NCBI GenBank assembly: GCA_012522615.1
Contig: JAAYKB010000156.1
Location: 1-30,703, forward strand
Reading direction: 5' to 3'
DNA length: 30,703 bases
Origin: Clostridiales bacterium
GTDB taxonomy: Bacteria; Bacillota; Clostridia; Oscillospirales; Acutalibacteraceae
Positions 15,809-22,560 of the stretch are shown here, one piece after another. Made by a program: the position numbers and the translations under genes. Under the pieces are notes generated by a model. It did not search any database, was not told the DNA's origin, and worked only from the letters and a program-made list of their open reading frames with translations. Every line of letters begins with the position of its first letter. Position 1 is the first letter of the stretch.

Positions 15809-15851
15809 CCTAGTCAAAGGCCATCGGCTTAACCGATGGCCTTTGACTAGG
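15809..15851. repeat. Perfect palindrome with 19-bp arms between convergent genes
   Basis: Left arm 15809-15827 begins CCTAGTCAAAGG and ends CCATCGG. Right arm 15833-15851 is its exact reverse complement, around a 5-nt loop CTTAA. Neither strand has a T run after it. It lies between the convergent stop codons of two small genes at 15790 and 15891. It could be a bidirectional terminator or mRNA 3'-end hairpin, a REP-like dispersed element, or a protein-binding dyad. Confidence 0.85.
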
Positions 15852-15890
15852 GCTCTCCGAATTCCACGTCCCGCAGCCTATCGGGCGGGC

Positions 15891-16073
15891 TTATTCGGTG
15901 TTTTGTTTCTTTATCTGATCGAAATAAAACTTCATATCGGAAGCCGCCGTGCTGCCTGTCAGCTTTATGGAATCCTCATCCCGGTCAATGGATAAAGGGT
16001 TATCTATAACATGCTTTGAGCGCGTCGGCTCCTGTCGTGTGTTTTCATGTGTATTTCTTCTTCTCTCGGACAT
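15891..16073 (-). CDS. Hypothetical small hydrophilic protein
   Basis: A 60-residue, highly charged protein that I do not recognise. It begins with an Arg-rich stretch (SERRRN), continues with an acidic middle (IDRDEDSIKL) and ends in KKQNTE, with no cysteine, membrane helix or known motif. The main support for a real gene is a perfect AGGAGG 8 nt before the ATG at 16073. It is convergent with the AbrB-like small gene across the palindrome and lies about 180 bp downstream of the NlpC/P60 gene. I see no terminator in 16074-16254. Confidence 0.6.
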   Translation of the reverse strand: MSERRRNTHENTRQEPTRSKHVIDNPLSIDRDEDSIKLTGSTAASDMKFYFDQIKKQNTE

Positions 16074-16254
16074 AAATCAAGCCTCCTGTCCCGAAAATAA
16101 TCTTCAGTTATCAAGCTTATTATTCCTGTCCGGAAATATATCATACATGCCATCTCTTTTACGTATAAGTTCATATCCGGTTTGATTTTGCGGCAAGTAT
16201 CAAAACCGAGGGCAACGCGGGAAAAATCGAACATATCTGCAGTATTTTACTTGA

Positions 16255-17343
16255 TCATTGAATCACCCTGCGTGCGGTCACAAAACGCTGTTGCCAATAG
16301 GAAACATTGATATTGACGATTTTCACCGTTTCCCCCGTCCTCGGGCTGTGTATCATCTGTCCGTTTCCTATATAGATGCCGACATGGTCCACCTTTCCGT
16401 TCTTATTGAAGGAGAAGCACACAAGATCGCCCGGCTTGATATTTGCATATGAAATCGCCGCTCCCTGCTTTGCCTGATCCGAAGAGATACGGTTCAGGGT
16501 TATACCCGCCTGTTTGTAGACATATTGGGTTAAGCCGGAACAGTCAAACCCGCCCTCTTGAGGTGATTCGCCCCCGTAGACATAGGGCGTTCCGATAAGC
16601 GATTTGGCGGTTGCGATAACCTTATCGACCTTTTGCTGTACGGTGTCTTGCTGCGGTTCTCCTGCAATCTCCAGATATTTCCCGCTTACCCATCCGGTTC
16701 TACCGTCCGAAAGCCGAATCCGGTACCAACCACCGGATTCGCCGATTACCGCAACGCGGTTCCCGTTCCACAGCACATGCATTATTGAGTGGGATGTGGA
16801 GGGACCGGTACGGACATTCAGGTTTGAAGCCGTTACCCTTCCGGTGGTATTTATGCGCGAGGCGATATATTTTCCGCTTACCCATCCGGTTCTGCCGTCC
16901 GAAAGCCGTATCCGGTACCAGCCGTCCGATTCTCCTATTACGTTTACGGGATTGTCGTGCCACAGCACATGCATAATGGAATTGGCGGTTGAAGGACCGG
17001 TACGGACGTTCAGGCTTGAAGCCGTAACGCTGTATGAAGACTGACTGATTGACTGCGATGCGCTGGTCGGGGCAGTTCCCGCGGCGGAGGCTGTAATGCT
17101 TCCGGCATACAGGGGTATGGTCGCTACCGCGACGGTGCCGACCATAAACTTAACCGCATTGATTTTTATATCCGAAAACTTATCCTGTATGAGCCTTTTG
17201 ACTTTGTCCTCAAGCTTAAGCGCATTTACTCTTGCGTTTGATAAAAATTCCTCGGCGAACTCGGGCATATCCTTATTCAGATAAACCTCAAGAACATAAC
17301 CGTCGTCGTCTTTTGTAAGCTTATAACTCGTATACCAGTCCAT
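16255..17343 (-). CDS. Peptidoglycan endopeptidase with two SH3b domains and an NlpC/P60 domain
   Basis: A 362-residue exported cell-wall hydrolase. Residues 1-63 are a charged, folded-looking segment; 64-88 form a membrane helix or cleavable signal ending in ITASAAG. Two SH3b wall-binding domains follow (about 104-162 and 168-225), each with LNVRTGPST and GWVSGKY. The NlpC/P60 domain (about 240-362) has the catalytic Cys268 in FDCSGLTQY, His320 in VDHVGIYIG and a third polar residue His332 in MIHSP. The family cuts D-Glu-diamino-acid bonds of stem peptides. The unusual feature is the long N-terminal region before the export signal. The gene is 90 bp downstream of the intact carboxypeptidase, with a 14-bp-stem hairpin just before its start. 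Confidence 0.92.
   Translation of the reverse strand: MDWYTSYKLTKDDDGYVLEVYLNKDMPEFAEEFLSNARVNALKLEDKVKRLIQDKFSDIKINAVKFMVGTVAVATIPLYAGSITASAAGTAPTSASQSISQSSYSVTASSLNVRTGPSTANSIMHVLWHDNPVNVIGESDGWYRIRLSDGRTGWVSGKYIASRINTTGRVTASNLNVRTGPSTSHSIMHVLWNGNRVAVIGESGGWYRIRLSDGRTGWVSGKYLEIAGEPQQDTVQQKVDKVIATAKSLIGTPYVYGGESPQEGGFDCSGLTQYVYKQAGITLNRISSDQAKQGAAISYANIKPGDLVCFSFNKNGKVDHVGIYIGNGQMIHSPRTGETVKIVNINVSYWQQRFVTARRVIQ
16679..17032 (-). repeat. Tandem SH3b-coding duplication, 192-bp period
   Basis: Segments 16679-16840 and 16871-17032 are highly similar DNA copies offset by 192 bp (64 codons); both contain CCGGTTCT, CCGTCCGAAAGCCG and CAGCACATGCAT blocks in register. They encode the two SH3b domains, so this is an internal duplication. 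Confidence 0.85.
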
Positions 17344-17354
17344 ATAACACGCAT

Positions 17355-17393
17355 CCCCAGATATAAATTCAGAATTAGTATTTATATCTGGGG
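17355..17393 (-). promoter_or_regulatory. Perfect 14-bp inverted repeat in the NlpC/P60 leader
   Basis: Arms CCCCAGATATAAAT (17355-17368) and ATTTATATCTGGGG (17380-17393) around an 11-nt loop. On the minus strand the hairpin's 3' arm ends in CTGGGG, 11 nt before the ATG and at the only plausible ribosome binding site. There is no T run. It may block translation, act as an operator, or protect mRNA. Confidence 0.7.
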
Positions 17394-17433
17394 AGCGAAT
17401 ATTCAGCCTAATTTAACATGGATATTAATAAAA

Positions 17434-18474
17434 CTATGCCGCCGGGGCGGCAGTAGCGGTTTGGTGTACGGCAAAGGCGTCGTTAAACAGGGCAATGGCA
17501 TCCCTCCAGCGCCGCTCGTTTGAGATGTCGCCCATAATTACAACAATAACTTCCACGCCGTCCCTGCGGGCACTTGCGACAAAGCAATATCCCGCCTCGT
17601 CGGTAAATCCGGTTTTCATACCGGTGGCGTCCGGAAAATAATACGGATTGTTCGGAATCAACAGTTTATTGGTGGTTTTAAAGGTGAGCTGCTGTCCCGA
17701 AAGCAGGGTGTGACTTGCCGAAAGTTTTGCCGTGCTTTGGCGGATATTTTCATATTTTCTGGCCGCTACCGCGATTTTGAGCATGTCCGATGCGGTCGTA
17801 TAATGGTCCTCGGCAAAATAGCCGTCGGGGTTTGAAAAATGGCTGTTTATCGCCCCTAACTCGGCCGCCTTTTGGTTCATCTTGTCCGAAAAGGCAAACA
17901 ACGCCTCGATGTCGGTGGCCGACTGGTCTTTGATTATTTTTCGTCCGACATGGGCGGCGATGGTATACGCGGCGTCGTTGCCGGACTTAATAAGCAACGC
18001 GTCAATAATCATATCGCGGGTCAGTTTATACCCCGCCTGAAGTCCGGCTGTACTCGAATTGGGCATTAAAAGGCTAAGCTCACTCCCGACGGTAAAGACC
18101 TCATCGGCAGCACATTCCTCGGTAGCGATAATCGCGGTCAAAAGCTTTGTAAGGCTGGCAGGATAGCATTTTTCCTCGGCATTCTGGCCGTAAAGGACCG
18201 CCGAATGGGTCAAATCATATACCATTATCCGAGGCGCCGACACCTGGGCGTTAGCCGCTATGGTAGGATGTGTGGTGGTCGTGGTTGTAACGGTTGTATC
18301 CACCGTGCTGGAGACAGGCTGGTCGCCGGTTGCGATTGCATCGGAAACACCCTCTATCAGCTTCAAAAAAAGAAACGACGCAAGACCTATTACAACAACA
18401 AGCAAAGATAAAGCGAGAAGCCTGCGCCGCAAGAGCCGCCTTCGGCGGGAACGGGATTTCGAGGTTTTCTTCAT
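17434..18474 (-). CDS. D-alanyl-D-alanine carboxypeptidase (DacF-like, catalytically intact)
   Basis: A 346-residue peptidase S11 protein that removes the terminal D-Ala from peptidoglycan pentapeptides. All catalytic motifs are present: S107-L-T-K110 in YPASLTKLL, S164-G-N166 in IKSGNDAAY and K287-T-G289 in GMKTGFTDEAG. The N-terminus is an Arg-rich patch followed by a membrane helix (about 19-40) with no obvious cleavage site, then a Thr-rich linker. It therefore looks like a signal-anchored enzyme and lacks the C-terminal PBP5-type domain. AAAGGG lies 10 nt before the ATG. It has its own promoter within 100 bp of the upstream envelope operon. It is the functional counterpart of the degenerate homologue at 1149-2528. 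Confidence 0.92.
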   Translation of the reverse strand: MKKTSKSRSRRRRLLRRRLLALSLLVVVIGLASFLFLKLIEGVSDAIATGDQPVSSTVDTTVTTTTTTHPTIAANAQVSAPRIMVYDLTHSAVLYGQNAEEKCYPASLTKLLTAIIATEECAADEVFTVGSELSLLMPNSSTAGLQAGYKLTRDMIIDALLIKSGNDAAYTIAAHVGRKIIKDQSATDIEALFAFSDKMNQKAAELGAINSHFSNPDGYFAEDHYTTASDMLKIAVAARKYENIRQSTAKLSASHTLLSGQQLTFKTTNKLLIPNNPYYFPDATGMKTGFTDEAGYCFVASARRDGVEVIVVIMGDISNERRWRDAIALFNDAFAVHQTATAAPAA

Positions 18475-18529
18475 TGATCTGATGCCCTTTCAAAGGATGT
18501 TGCGCGGGCAAAAATCCGCGCTGTAAAAT

Positions 18530-18557
18530 AGTATACAACAAATAATTGACGATTCAA
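18530..18557 (-). promoter_or_regulatory. Promoter of the intact carboxypeptidase gene
   Basis: On the minus strand: TTGAAT (18557-18552), a 16-bp spacer and TATACT (18535-18530). The transcript would begin with a GCGCGG/CCGCGC hairpin (18502-18521). Confidence 0.65.
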
Positions 18558-18561
18558 ATAC

Positions 18562-19269
18562 CTATTTTTGTAAACCCGAATGACTGCCTCCGGTTTCTCC
18601 GGCTCTTTTGTCCGAATATATACGCAGAATCCCAAGAACGAAAAGCACGGCGGCAAGCACGACAATTATTACCGCCGGAACAACAAAACCGGGGGTTTTC
18701 TGCCTTTCGACCTGCTTTTTTTTCGCGGAAACCTCCCACCGTACCGGTGCGGTTTCATCCTCCGGCTTTCCGGTGTAATCGAATCTGCAACGCACGGTAA
18801 TAATCAACCCTTCGGTTTTGCCCGGAGCGGGTGACGGAAAATCAATCCCCCCGTTTTCCGTAATCTCGGTATACCTTCCGTCGAAAACCGTTTGCCCCTT
18901 GGAGTTAATCAGGGTAAGATGGAGATAGGAGAGATATTTAAGCGCCTGCTGGTTGTCGAAGGGTAGTATGACGGACGATGGCGACAGGTCAAGCTCATAA
19001 TCCGTGTCGTTTTTTATATATATTTTTCCGGTTCGCGACTGGCCTGCCGGAACCACAGGATATTCCCAGAACATCCTGTGGGTGGGGTTTTCTATAATCG
19101 TCCCGCCCTCGCTTTCGGTTATTGTATATGTCTTTATGCTGTCGGATTCCTGCGCGGCGGTAACCTGCGTCTGCCCGGTCGACGATGGAACCTGCTGCCC
19201 CGATGCGGACATGCTCCCTGACAGCATGATTACGGCAAGGGCAGCGCACAACACCTTGTTTATCTTCAT
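18562..19269 (-). CDS. Exported TasA/camelysin-like beta-sandwich protein with C-terminal membrane anchor
   Basis: A 235-residue protein of no firmly recognised family. It has a signal peptide (about 1-24), an extracellular domain (about 45-185), a membrane helix (about 195-217) and a short cytoplasmic tail. The extracellular domain shows the pattern of TasA/camelysin-type proteins: PAGQSRTGKIYIKND (a P-G-x-x-x-x-G/T strand before 'vkN'), a middle segment LHLTLINSKGQTVFDG, then SPAPGKTEGLIITVRCRFD and a closing VRWEVSA. Those families make matrix fibres or surface proteins, and DUF916-type surface proteins look similar. The resemblance is by eye. Its ATG overlaps the stop of the LamG gene by 4 nt (ATGA), so translation is coupled. 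It is the last gene of a three-gene operon. Confidence 0.75.
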   Translation of the reverse strand: MKINKVLCAALAVIMLSGSMSASGQQVPSSTGQTQVTAAQESDSIKTYTITESEGGTIIENPTHRMFWEYPVVPAGQSRTGKIYIKNDTDYELDLSPSSVILPFDNQQALKYLSYLHLTLINSKGQTVFDGRYTEITENGGIDFPSPAPGKTEGLIITVRCRFDYTGKPEDETAPVRWEVSAKKKQVERQKTPGFVVPAVIIVVLAAVLFVLGILRIYSDKRAGETGGSHSGLQK

Positions 19270-20327
19270 GAATGTCCGCCCCCTTTTCCGGTGCTTCTGT
19301 TACCACTCCCGCCCTTGGGTTTATAGGCGTTCACAAAAAAGGTGAGGGCGGCGAACAAGGCTATAAGCCCGCCTGCCAGATAAACCGATATGGAGGGAAG
19401 CCCCAGCAGTGTACCACTGTTTTGTGTAATCGTCTGCGGCGTTTGTGTCGGGGGTTTAGGCAGGGAGGGTTCAGTGGGCTTTGGAAGGGATGCTCCTTCT
19501 GCCAGCGGATCAATTCCGGCGTTCAGCATGGCAATCTGGTCTTGGTTCATTGCAAAGCTATAGATGGCAAGATCATCGACAAGGGCGTTGAGTGTCGGGT
19601 CATTCCAGCGACCGCCCCCGATTGACAGGGTATTGTTCCTCATTTCCTCGACGCCGAGTATAATCATCCGTTCAAACCAAAGCCTGCCGTCGATATACAG
19701 CCGGACATGTTTACTGTTCGTGGTCAGGGCGATATGATGCCATTCGTTAAGAGGGATTCCGTATGACACCCCGTCGGAAGCGGGATTCCAGAATTCGTGA
19801 AAAAATTTCTTTTTTGCCGTTCCCATCGAAAAACCCATGTAGATTCCGTTTAGGATATTGCCATTTTCATCCTTGACGTCAGGATTTTTGGCGTGGGGCA
19901 TTAGCGAAATCCAGATGTTGTCATCCCGCGACAGGGTAAAAAAGCGCTGTCTGTGAATCGAATCCTCATCCATACCCCGAGCGGCGCCTCTCCAGTAAAA
20001 CCAGCCCGCAATTGTCAATGTGTGCATCTGTAGCTGATTATAGCGAAGCTCAAGCTGTTGACCGTTTCCGTTAAGGGAGACCGCCTTGCCGGAGTCTCTG
20101 CCTTTTTCCCAGACAATCTCCTTTAGCGGCTTTTTGTCATCACCAACATAATACTCCACATATGAGGTGAGGTCTTCAGGCTCCCTTGCTATCCAGAGAC
20201 GCCTGTTTTTAAACCCCACGGGAGCTGCCGCCGCCCAGGGGGCTGATGTCGCTATAAAAAGGACTGCGGCGGTTGCCGTTATGCAGCAGCGCCGCAAGTT
20301 TTGAGGTGTTCTTAAATATTTGAACAT
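19266..20327 (-). CDS. Exported LamG/concanavalin A-like domain protein with C-terminal membrane anchor
   Basis: A 353-residue surface protein. It has a signal peptide (about 1-36, ending in an Ala run), a LamG_3-type jelly-roll lectin domain (about 90-275), a Pro/Thr-rich linker, a membrane helix (about 310-332) and a Gly-rich tail. The lectin signature is clear: LTIAGWFYWRG, NEWHHIALTT, VRLYIDGRLWFER, LSIGGGRW and VDDLAIYSFAMNQDQI. Such domains bind glycans or proteins; no enzymatic residues were recognised. I start it at the ATG 20327 with AGGAG 8 nt upstream; the in-frame extension to 20405 has no ribosome binding site and overlaps the upstream gene. It is the middle gene of the operon. 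Confidence 0.85.
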   Translation of the reverse strand: MFKYLRTPQNLRRCCITATAAVLFIATSAPWAAAAPVGFKNRRLWIAREPEDLTSYVEYYVGDDKKPLKEIVWEKGRDSGKAVSLNGNGQQLELRYNQLQMHTLTIAGWFYWRGAARGMDEDSIHRQRFFTLSRDDNIWISLMPHAKNPDVKDENGNILNGIYMGFSMGTAKKKFFHEFWNPASDGVSYGIPLNEWHHIALTTNSKHVRLYIDGRLWFERMIILGVEEMRNNTLSIGGGRWNDPTLNALVDDLAIYSFAMNQDQIAMLNAGIDPLAEGASLPKPTEPSLPKPPTQTPQTITQNSGTLLGLPSISVYLAGGLIALFAALTFFVNAYKPKGGSGNRSTGKGGGHS

Positions 20328-20358
20328 CGGCTTTCTCCTAATCGGATGTTTTGCAGGG

Positions 20359-20553
20359 TTATTTGTTCCTTTTTGACAGGTATGTAAGCCATCCCAGAGC
20401 AGCAATCAGTATAATCGCAACAATCATAAATATATATGGAAGTATGTTGGTATCCTCACCTGTCGGGACAACCGTGCCCTGGGCGGAAACCATATATCCG
20501 GTTTGCAGAATCGCCAAAAGAACGCATATGAGAACCAAGCTTTTTTTCTTCAT
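20359..20553 (-). CDS. 64-residue exported membrane protein with a sorting-signal-like C-terminus
   Basis: A very small protein of unknown function. Residues 1-24 form a signal peptide ending in VSA. Only about a dozen residues follow, containing V-V-P-T-G-E (28-33), and then a membrane helix (38-58) and the basic end SKRNK. The order PxTG-E, hydrophobic helix, basic tail resembles an LPXTG sorting signal, although the first residue is not Leu. Alternatively it is a small structural membrane subunit. The start is the ATG at 20553, chosen because AAAGGA lies 10 nt upstream; the in-frame ATG at 20580 has none. It is the promoter-proximal gene of the operon, 31 bp before the LamG gene. Confidence 0.75.
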   Translation of the reverse strand: MKKKSLVLICVLLAILQTGYMVSAQGTVVPTGEDTNILPYIFMIVAIILIAALGWLTYLSKRNK

Positions 20554-20606
20554 AATCTCAGTATCCTTTCTGGTTTTCATGGTTAAGGCGTTTTATATTC
20601 GAGATA

Positions 20607-20635
20607 AGTATAAGCCATTTTGGCGATTAATTCAA
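20607..20635 (-). promoter_or_regulatory. Promoter of the three-gene envelope operon
   Basis: On the minus strand: TTGAAT (20635-20630), a 17-bp spacer and TATACT (20612-20607). The spacer contains the dyad GCCA-N3-TGGC (20614-20624), a possible operator. Confidence 0.75.
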
Positions 20636-20674
20636 CTGCGGGTTGACCCGAAATAAAGGAAAGCATGTCAACAC

Positions 20675-20704
20675 AAAAAGCAACCGTAACCGACGGTTGC
20701 TTTT
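20675..20704 (-). terminator. Terminator of the HPr gene
   Basis: Perfect 12-bp stem AAAAGCAACCGT (20676-20687) / ACGGTTGCTTTT (20693-20704) with a 5-nt loop; read on the minus strand it ends in a run of five T. It separates HPr from the envelope operon. Confidence 0.85.
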
Positions 20705-20753
20705 ATAAACAAAACGGGGATGTTAATGCCTGCAATCAACGCCTTGATGGTGA

Positions 20754-21017
20754 TTACTCTGCAAAGCCGGATTCCACAAGATTTACAAGTCCGTCAACGG
20801 CTGCTTCCTCGTCCGCCCCGTCTGCAATAATGCGGATACTTGTACCGCCGACGATGCCAAGCGATAACACGCCGAGCAGGCTCTTGGCATTGACACGGCG
20901 CTCCTCTTTTTCAATCCAGATCGACGACTTAAACTCGTTCGCCTTTTGAATAAAAAAGGTGGCGGGACGGGCATGAAGACCAACCTGGTTCTGCACCAAT
21001 ACGTCTTTCACATACAT
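20754..21017 (-). CDS. HPr family phosphocarrier protein
   Basis: An 87-residue HPr. His15 in VGLHARPAT is the site phosphorylated by enzyme I in the PTS, and Ser46 in NAKSLLGVLSLG is the regulatory HPr kinase site of Gram-positive bacteria. Having both fits a true HPr (ptsH) and not Crh, which lacks His15. No other PTS gene lies nearby, so a regulatory role is also possible. I start at the ATG 21017 with AGGAG 9 nt upstream. The gene has a strong promoter, a palindrome just upstream of the -35 and its own terminator. Confidence 0.9.
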   Translation of the reverse strand: MYVKDVLVQNQVGLHARPATFFIQKANEFKSSIWIEKEERRVNAKSLLGVLSLGIVGGTSIRIIADGADEEAAVDGLVNLVESGFAE

Positions 21018-21114
21018 GAGCAATTCTCCTTCTTAATACAAGCAAAAGCACTGAATAAACCTCAGTGTTAAGATTGGCATTTGATTACACGCCTATTGTA
21101 TTTTGTTATAAAAT

Positions 21115-21142
21115 AGTATACCACAAAAGTGTCCCTCGTCAA
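21115..21142 (-). promoter_or_regulatory. Promoter of the HPr gene
   Basis: On the minus strand: TTGACG (21142-21137), a 16-bp spacer and TATACT (21120-21115), followed by a leader of about 90 nt. Confidence 0.75.
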
Positions 21143-21147
21143 TGCGT

Positions 21148-21169
21148 TTTGTCCAACTCAAAGGACAAA
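21148..21169. promoter_or_regulatory. Candidate operator upstream of the HPr promoter
   Basis: Perfect dyad TTTGTCC (21148-21154), N8, GGACAAA (21163-21169). It begins 5 bp upstream of the -35 hexamer, a usual position for an activator. Confidence 0.45.
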
Positions 21170-21268
21170 TGTCGCATTTTTGGATTCCTGCCCTATTTTG
21201 CGCGATTAGTCCGACAGTGGTTTGTCAATTATGCTACCAAACGTTGATAACTTTTGTCTATAATAAAA

Positions 21269-22024
21269 CTATTCTTTAGTATGGACTTCCGGGGAGCTTG
21301 TAAGTGTTTTAAGGTATTCCCGGTCGGCTTTTGTAAGCTCGGCATGCTCCAAAAGATCGGGGCGTCTGTGCAATGTGCGCTCAAGCGATTGTCTTCGCCG
21401 CCATTCCTCGATTTTTGCGTGATGTCCGGAAAGCAGGATTTCGGGAACATCCCGACCCTCCCATTCCGCCGGGCGGGTATACTGAGGATATTCGAGAAGA
21501 CCTGAAAAATGACTTTCGTTTGTGAAGCAGGATTCATCCGACAACACCCCGGGAACCATGCGGGCTACACAGTCGATAAGAACGAGAGCGGGCAGTTCCC
21601 CGCCGGTCAGCACATAATCCCCGATTGAAATCTGCTCGTCCACAAAGGCGTCAAGTACCCTTTCGTCCACACCCTCATAATGGCCGCACAGAACGCATAC
21701 AGCCGGCAGCTTTGCCAGCTCAACCGCCCGCGCCTGGGTCAAAACGGTGCCCTGCGGGGACATATAGATAAAATGGGGACGGGTGCCCGCCTGTTCACAA
21801 ACCGCACGGAAGCAGTCGGCAATGGGCTGGGCGTTCATCACCATTCCCATCCCCCCTCCATATGGAGCGTCGTCAACCTGCTTTTGCTTGTTTTTTGTAT
21901 AATCCCTTATCTGGTGTGTGTGGATTTCCAGAACACCCTTTTTTTGTGCCCGCCCGATAATGCTTTCGTTCAAAAAGGCGTTGCACATTTCGGGGAAGAG
22001 CGTCATCAGGTCAATTCTCATCAT
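21269..22024 (-). CDS. trmD: tRNA (guanine-N1-)-methyltransferase TrmD
   Basis: Essential SPOUT-class enzyme that makes m1G37 in tRNAs reading CNN codons, preventing +1 frameshifts. The 251-residue protein has the trefoil-knot SAM-site segments YMSPQG, LCGHYEGVDERV and ISIGDYVLTGGELPALVLID, and the N-terminal RIDLMTLFPEM. The start is the ATG at 22024 with AAAGGG 7 nt upstream. It overlaps the 3' end of rimM by 14 bp, so the two are translationally coupled. No terminator hairpin is visible after the stop. Confidence 0.96.
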   Translation of the reverse strand: MMRIDLMTLFPEMCNAFLNESIIGRAQKKGVLEIHTHQIRDYTKNKQKQVDDAPYGGGMGMVMNAQPIADCFRAVCEQAGTRPHFIYMSPQGTVLTQARAVELAKLPAVCVLCGHYEGVDERVLDAFVDEQISIGDYVLTGGELPALVLIDCVARMVPGVLSDESCFTNESHFSGLLEYPQYTRPAEWEGRDVPEILLSGHHAKIEEWRRRQSLERTLHRRPDLLEHAELTKADREYLKTLTSSPEVHTKE

Positions 22025-22523
22025 CAAACAACCCTTTAATCGGACGTATTTTCATAACCCCGCTGTCGATATCGGTTTCAATTATCACCGAGGGAACGGC
22101 GGGAATCAACACCTCGCCCCGTCCGGTGTCGATGTGATATACGTCATTAGCCCCGGTCGGGCTTACCTCGGTCAGGGTTCCGTATTCCTTGCCCGTGTCG
22201 GCGTCAATGATGTGAAGTCCTATCAAATCCTGTATAAAATAAGCTCCCTCGTCCAGAGAAAGGTCGTCGCGGTCGAGATAGAGTATCCGCCCGCGCAGTG
22301 CCGCGGCATCCTGAACGGTGTCTACACCCTCAATTTTTATCAGGGCAATGTTTTTATGGGGACGGGACTTGACCTTTATCGGGGTACTGCCATTGTCATA
22401 GTACAAGGTTGTCAGGGAAGCAAGAACCTCTGCCGAATCGCACCACGGCTGAACCCGCACCTCGCCCTTGATACCATGCGTGCCGACAACCTGTCCGGCT
22501 TCGAAAAATTTTCTTTTTCGCAT
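22011..22523 (-). CDS. rimM: Ribosome maturation factor RimM
   Basis: A 170-residue 30S assembly factor that binds S19 and helps mature the 3' domain of 16S rRNA. It has a two-domain layout: the RimM N-domain (FEAGQVVGTHGIKGEVRV at residues 7-24) and a PRC-barrel domain, with LIGLHIIDADTGKEYGTL and the VLIPAVPSVI strand. I start at the ATG 22523, where GAAAGG lies 11 nt upstream and the family N-terminus begins. It lies 37 bp downstream of pyrE and overlaps trmD. rpsP, ffh and rplS, the common neighbours of rimM and trmD, are absent. Confidence 0.95.
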   Translation of the reverse strand: MRKRKFFEAGQVVGTHGIKGEVRVQPWCDSAEVLASLTTLYYDNGSTPIKVKSRPHKNIALIKIEGVDTVQDAAALRGRILYLDRDDLSLDEGAYFIQDLIGLHIIDADTGKEYGTLTEVSPTGANDVYHIDTGRGEVLIPAVPSVIIETDIDSGVMKIRPIKGLFDDEN

Positions 22524-22560
22524 TGCAAAACCGGCCTTTCCTATATATCGCACGAAACCT

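Noticed and set aside
15809..15851. Insertion-sequence end
   Set aside because: No transposase, target-site duplication or second copy is visible in the window.
19266..20327. WxL cell-wall-binding domain in the LamG protein
   Set aside because: No pair of W-x-L motifs in a C-terminal domain was found; the likeness to WxL loci is limited to gene composition.
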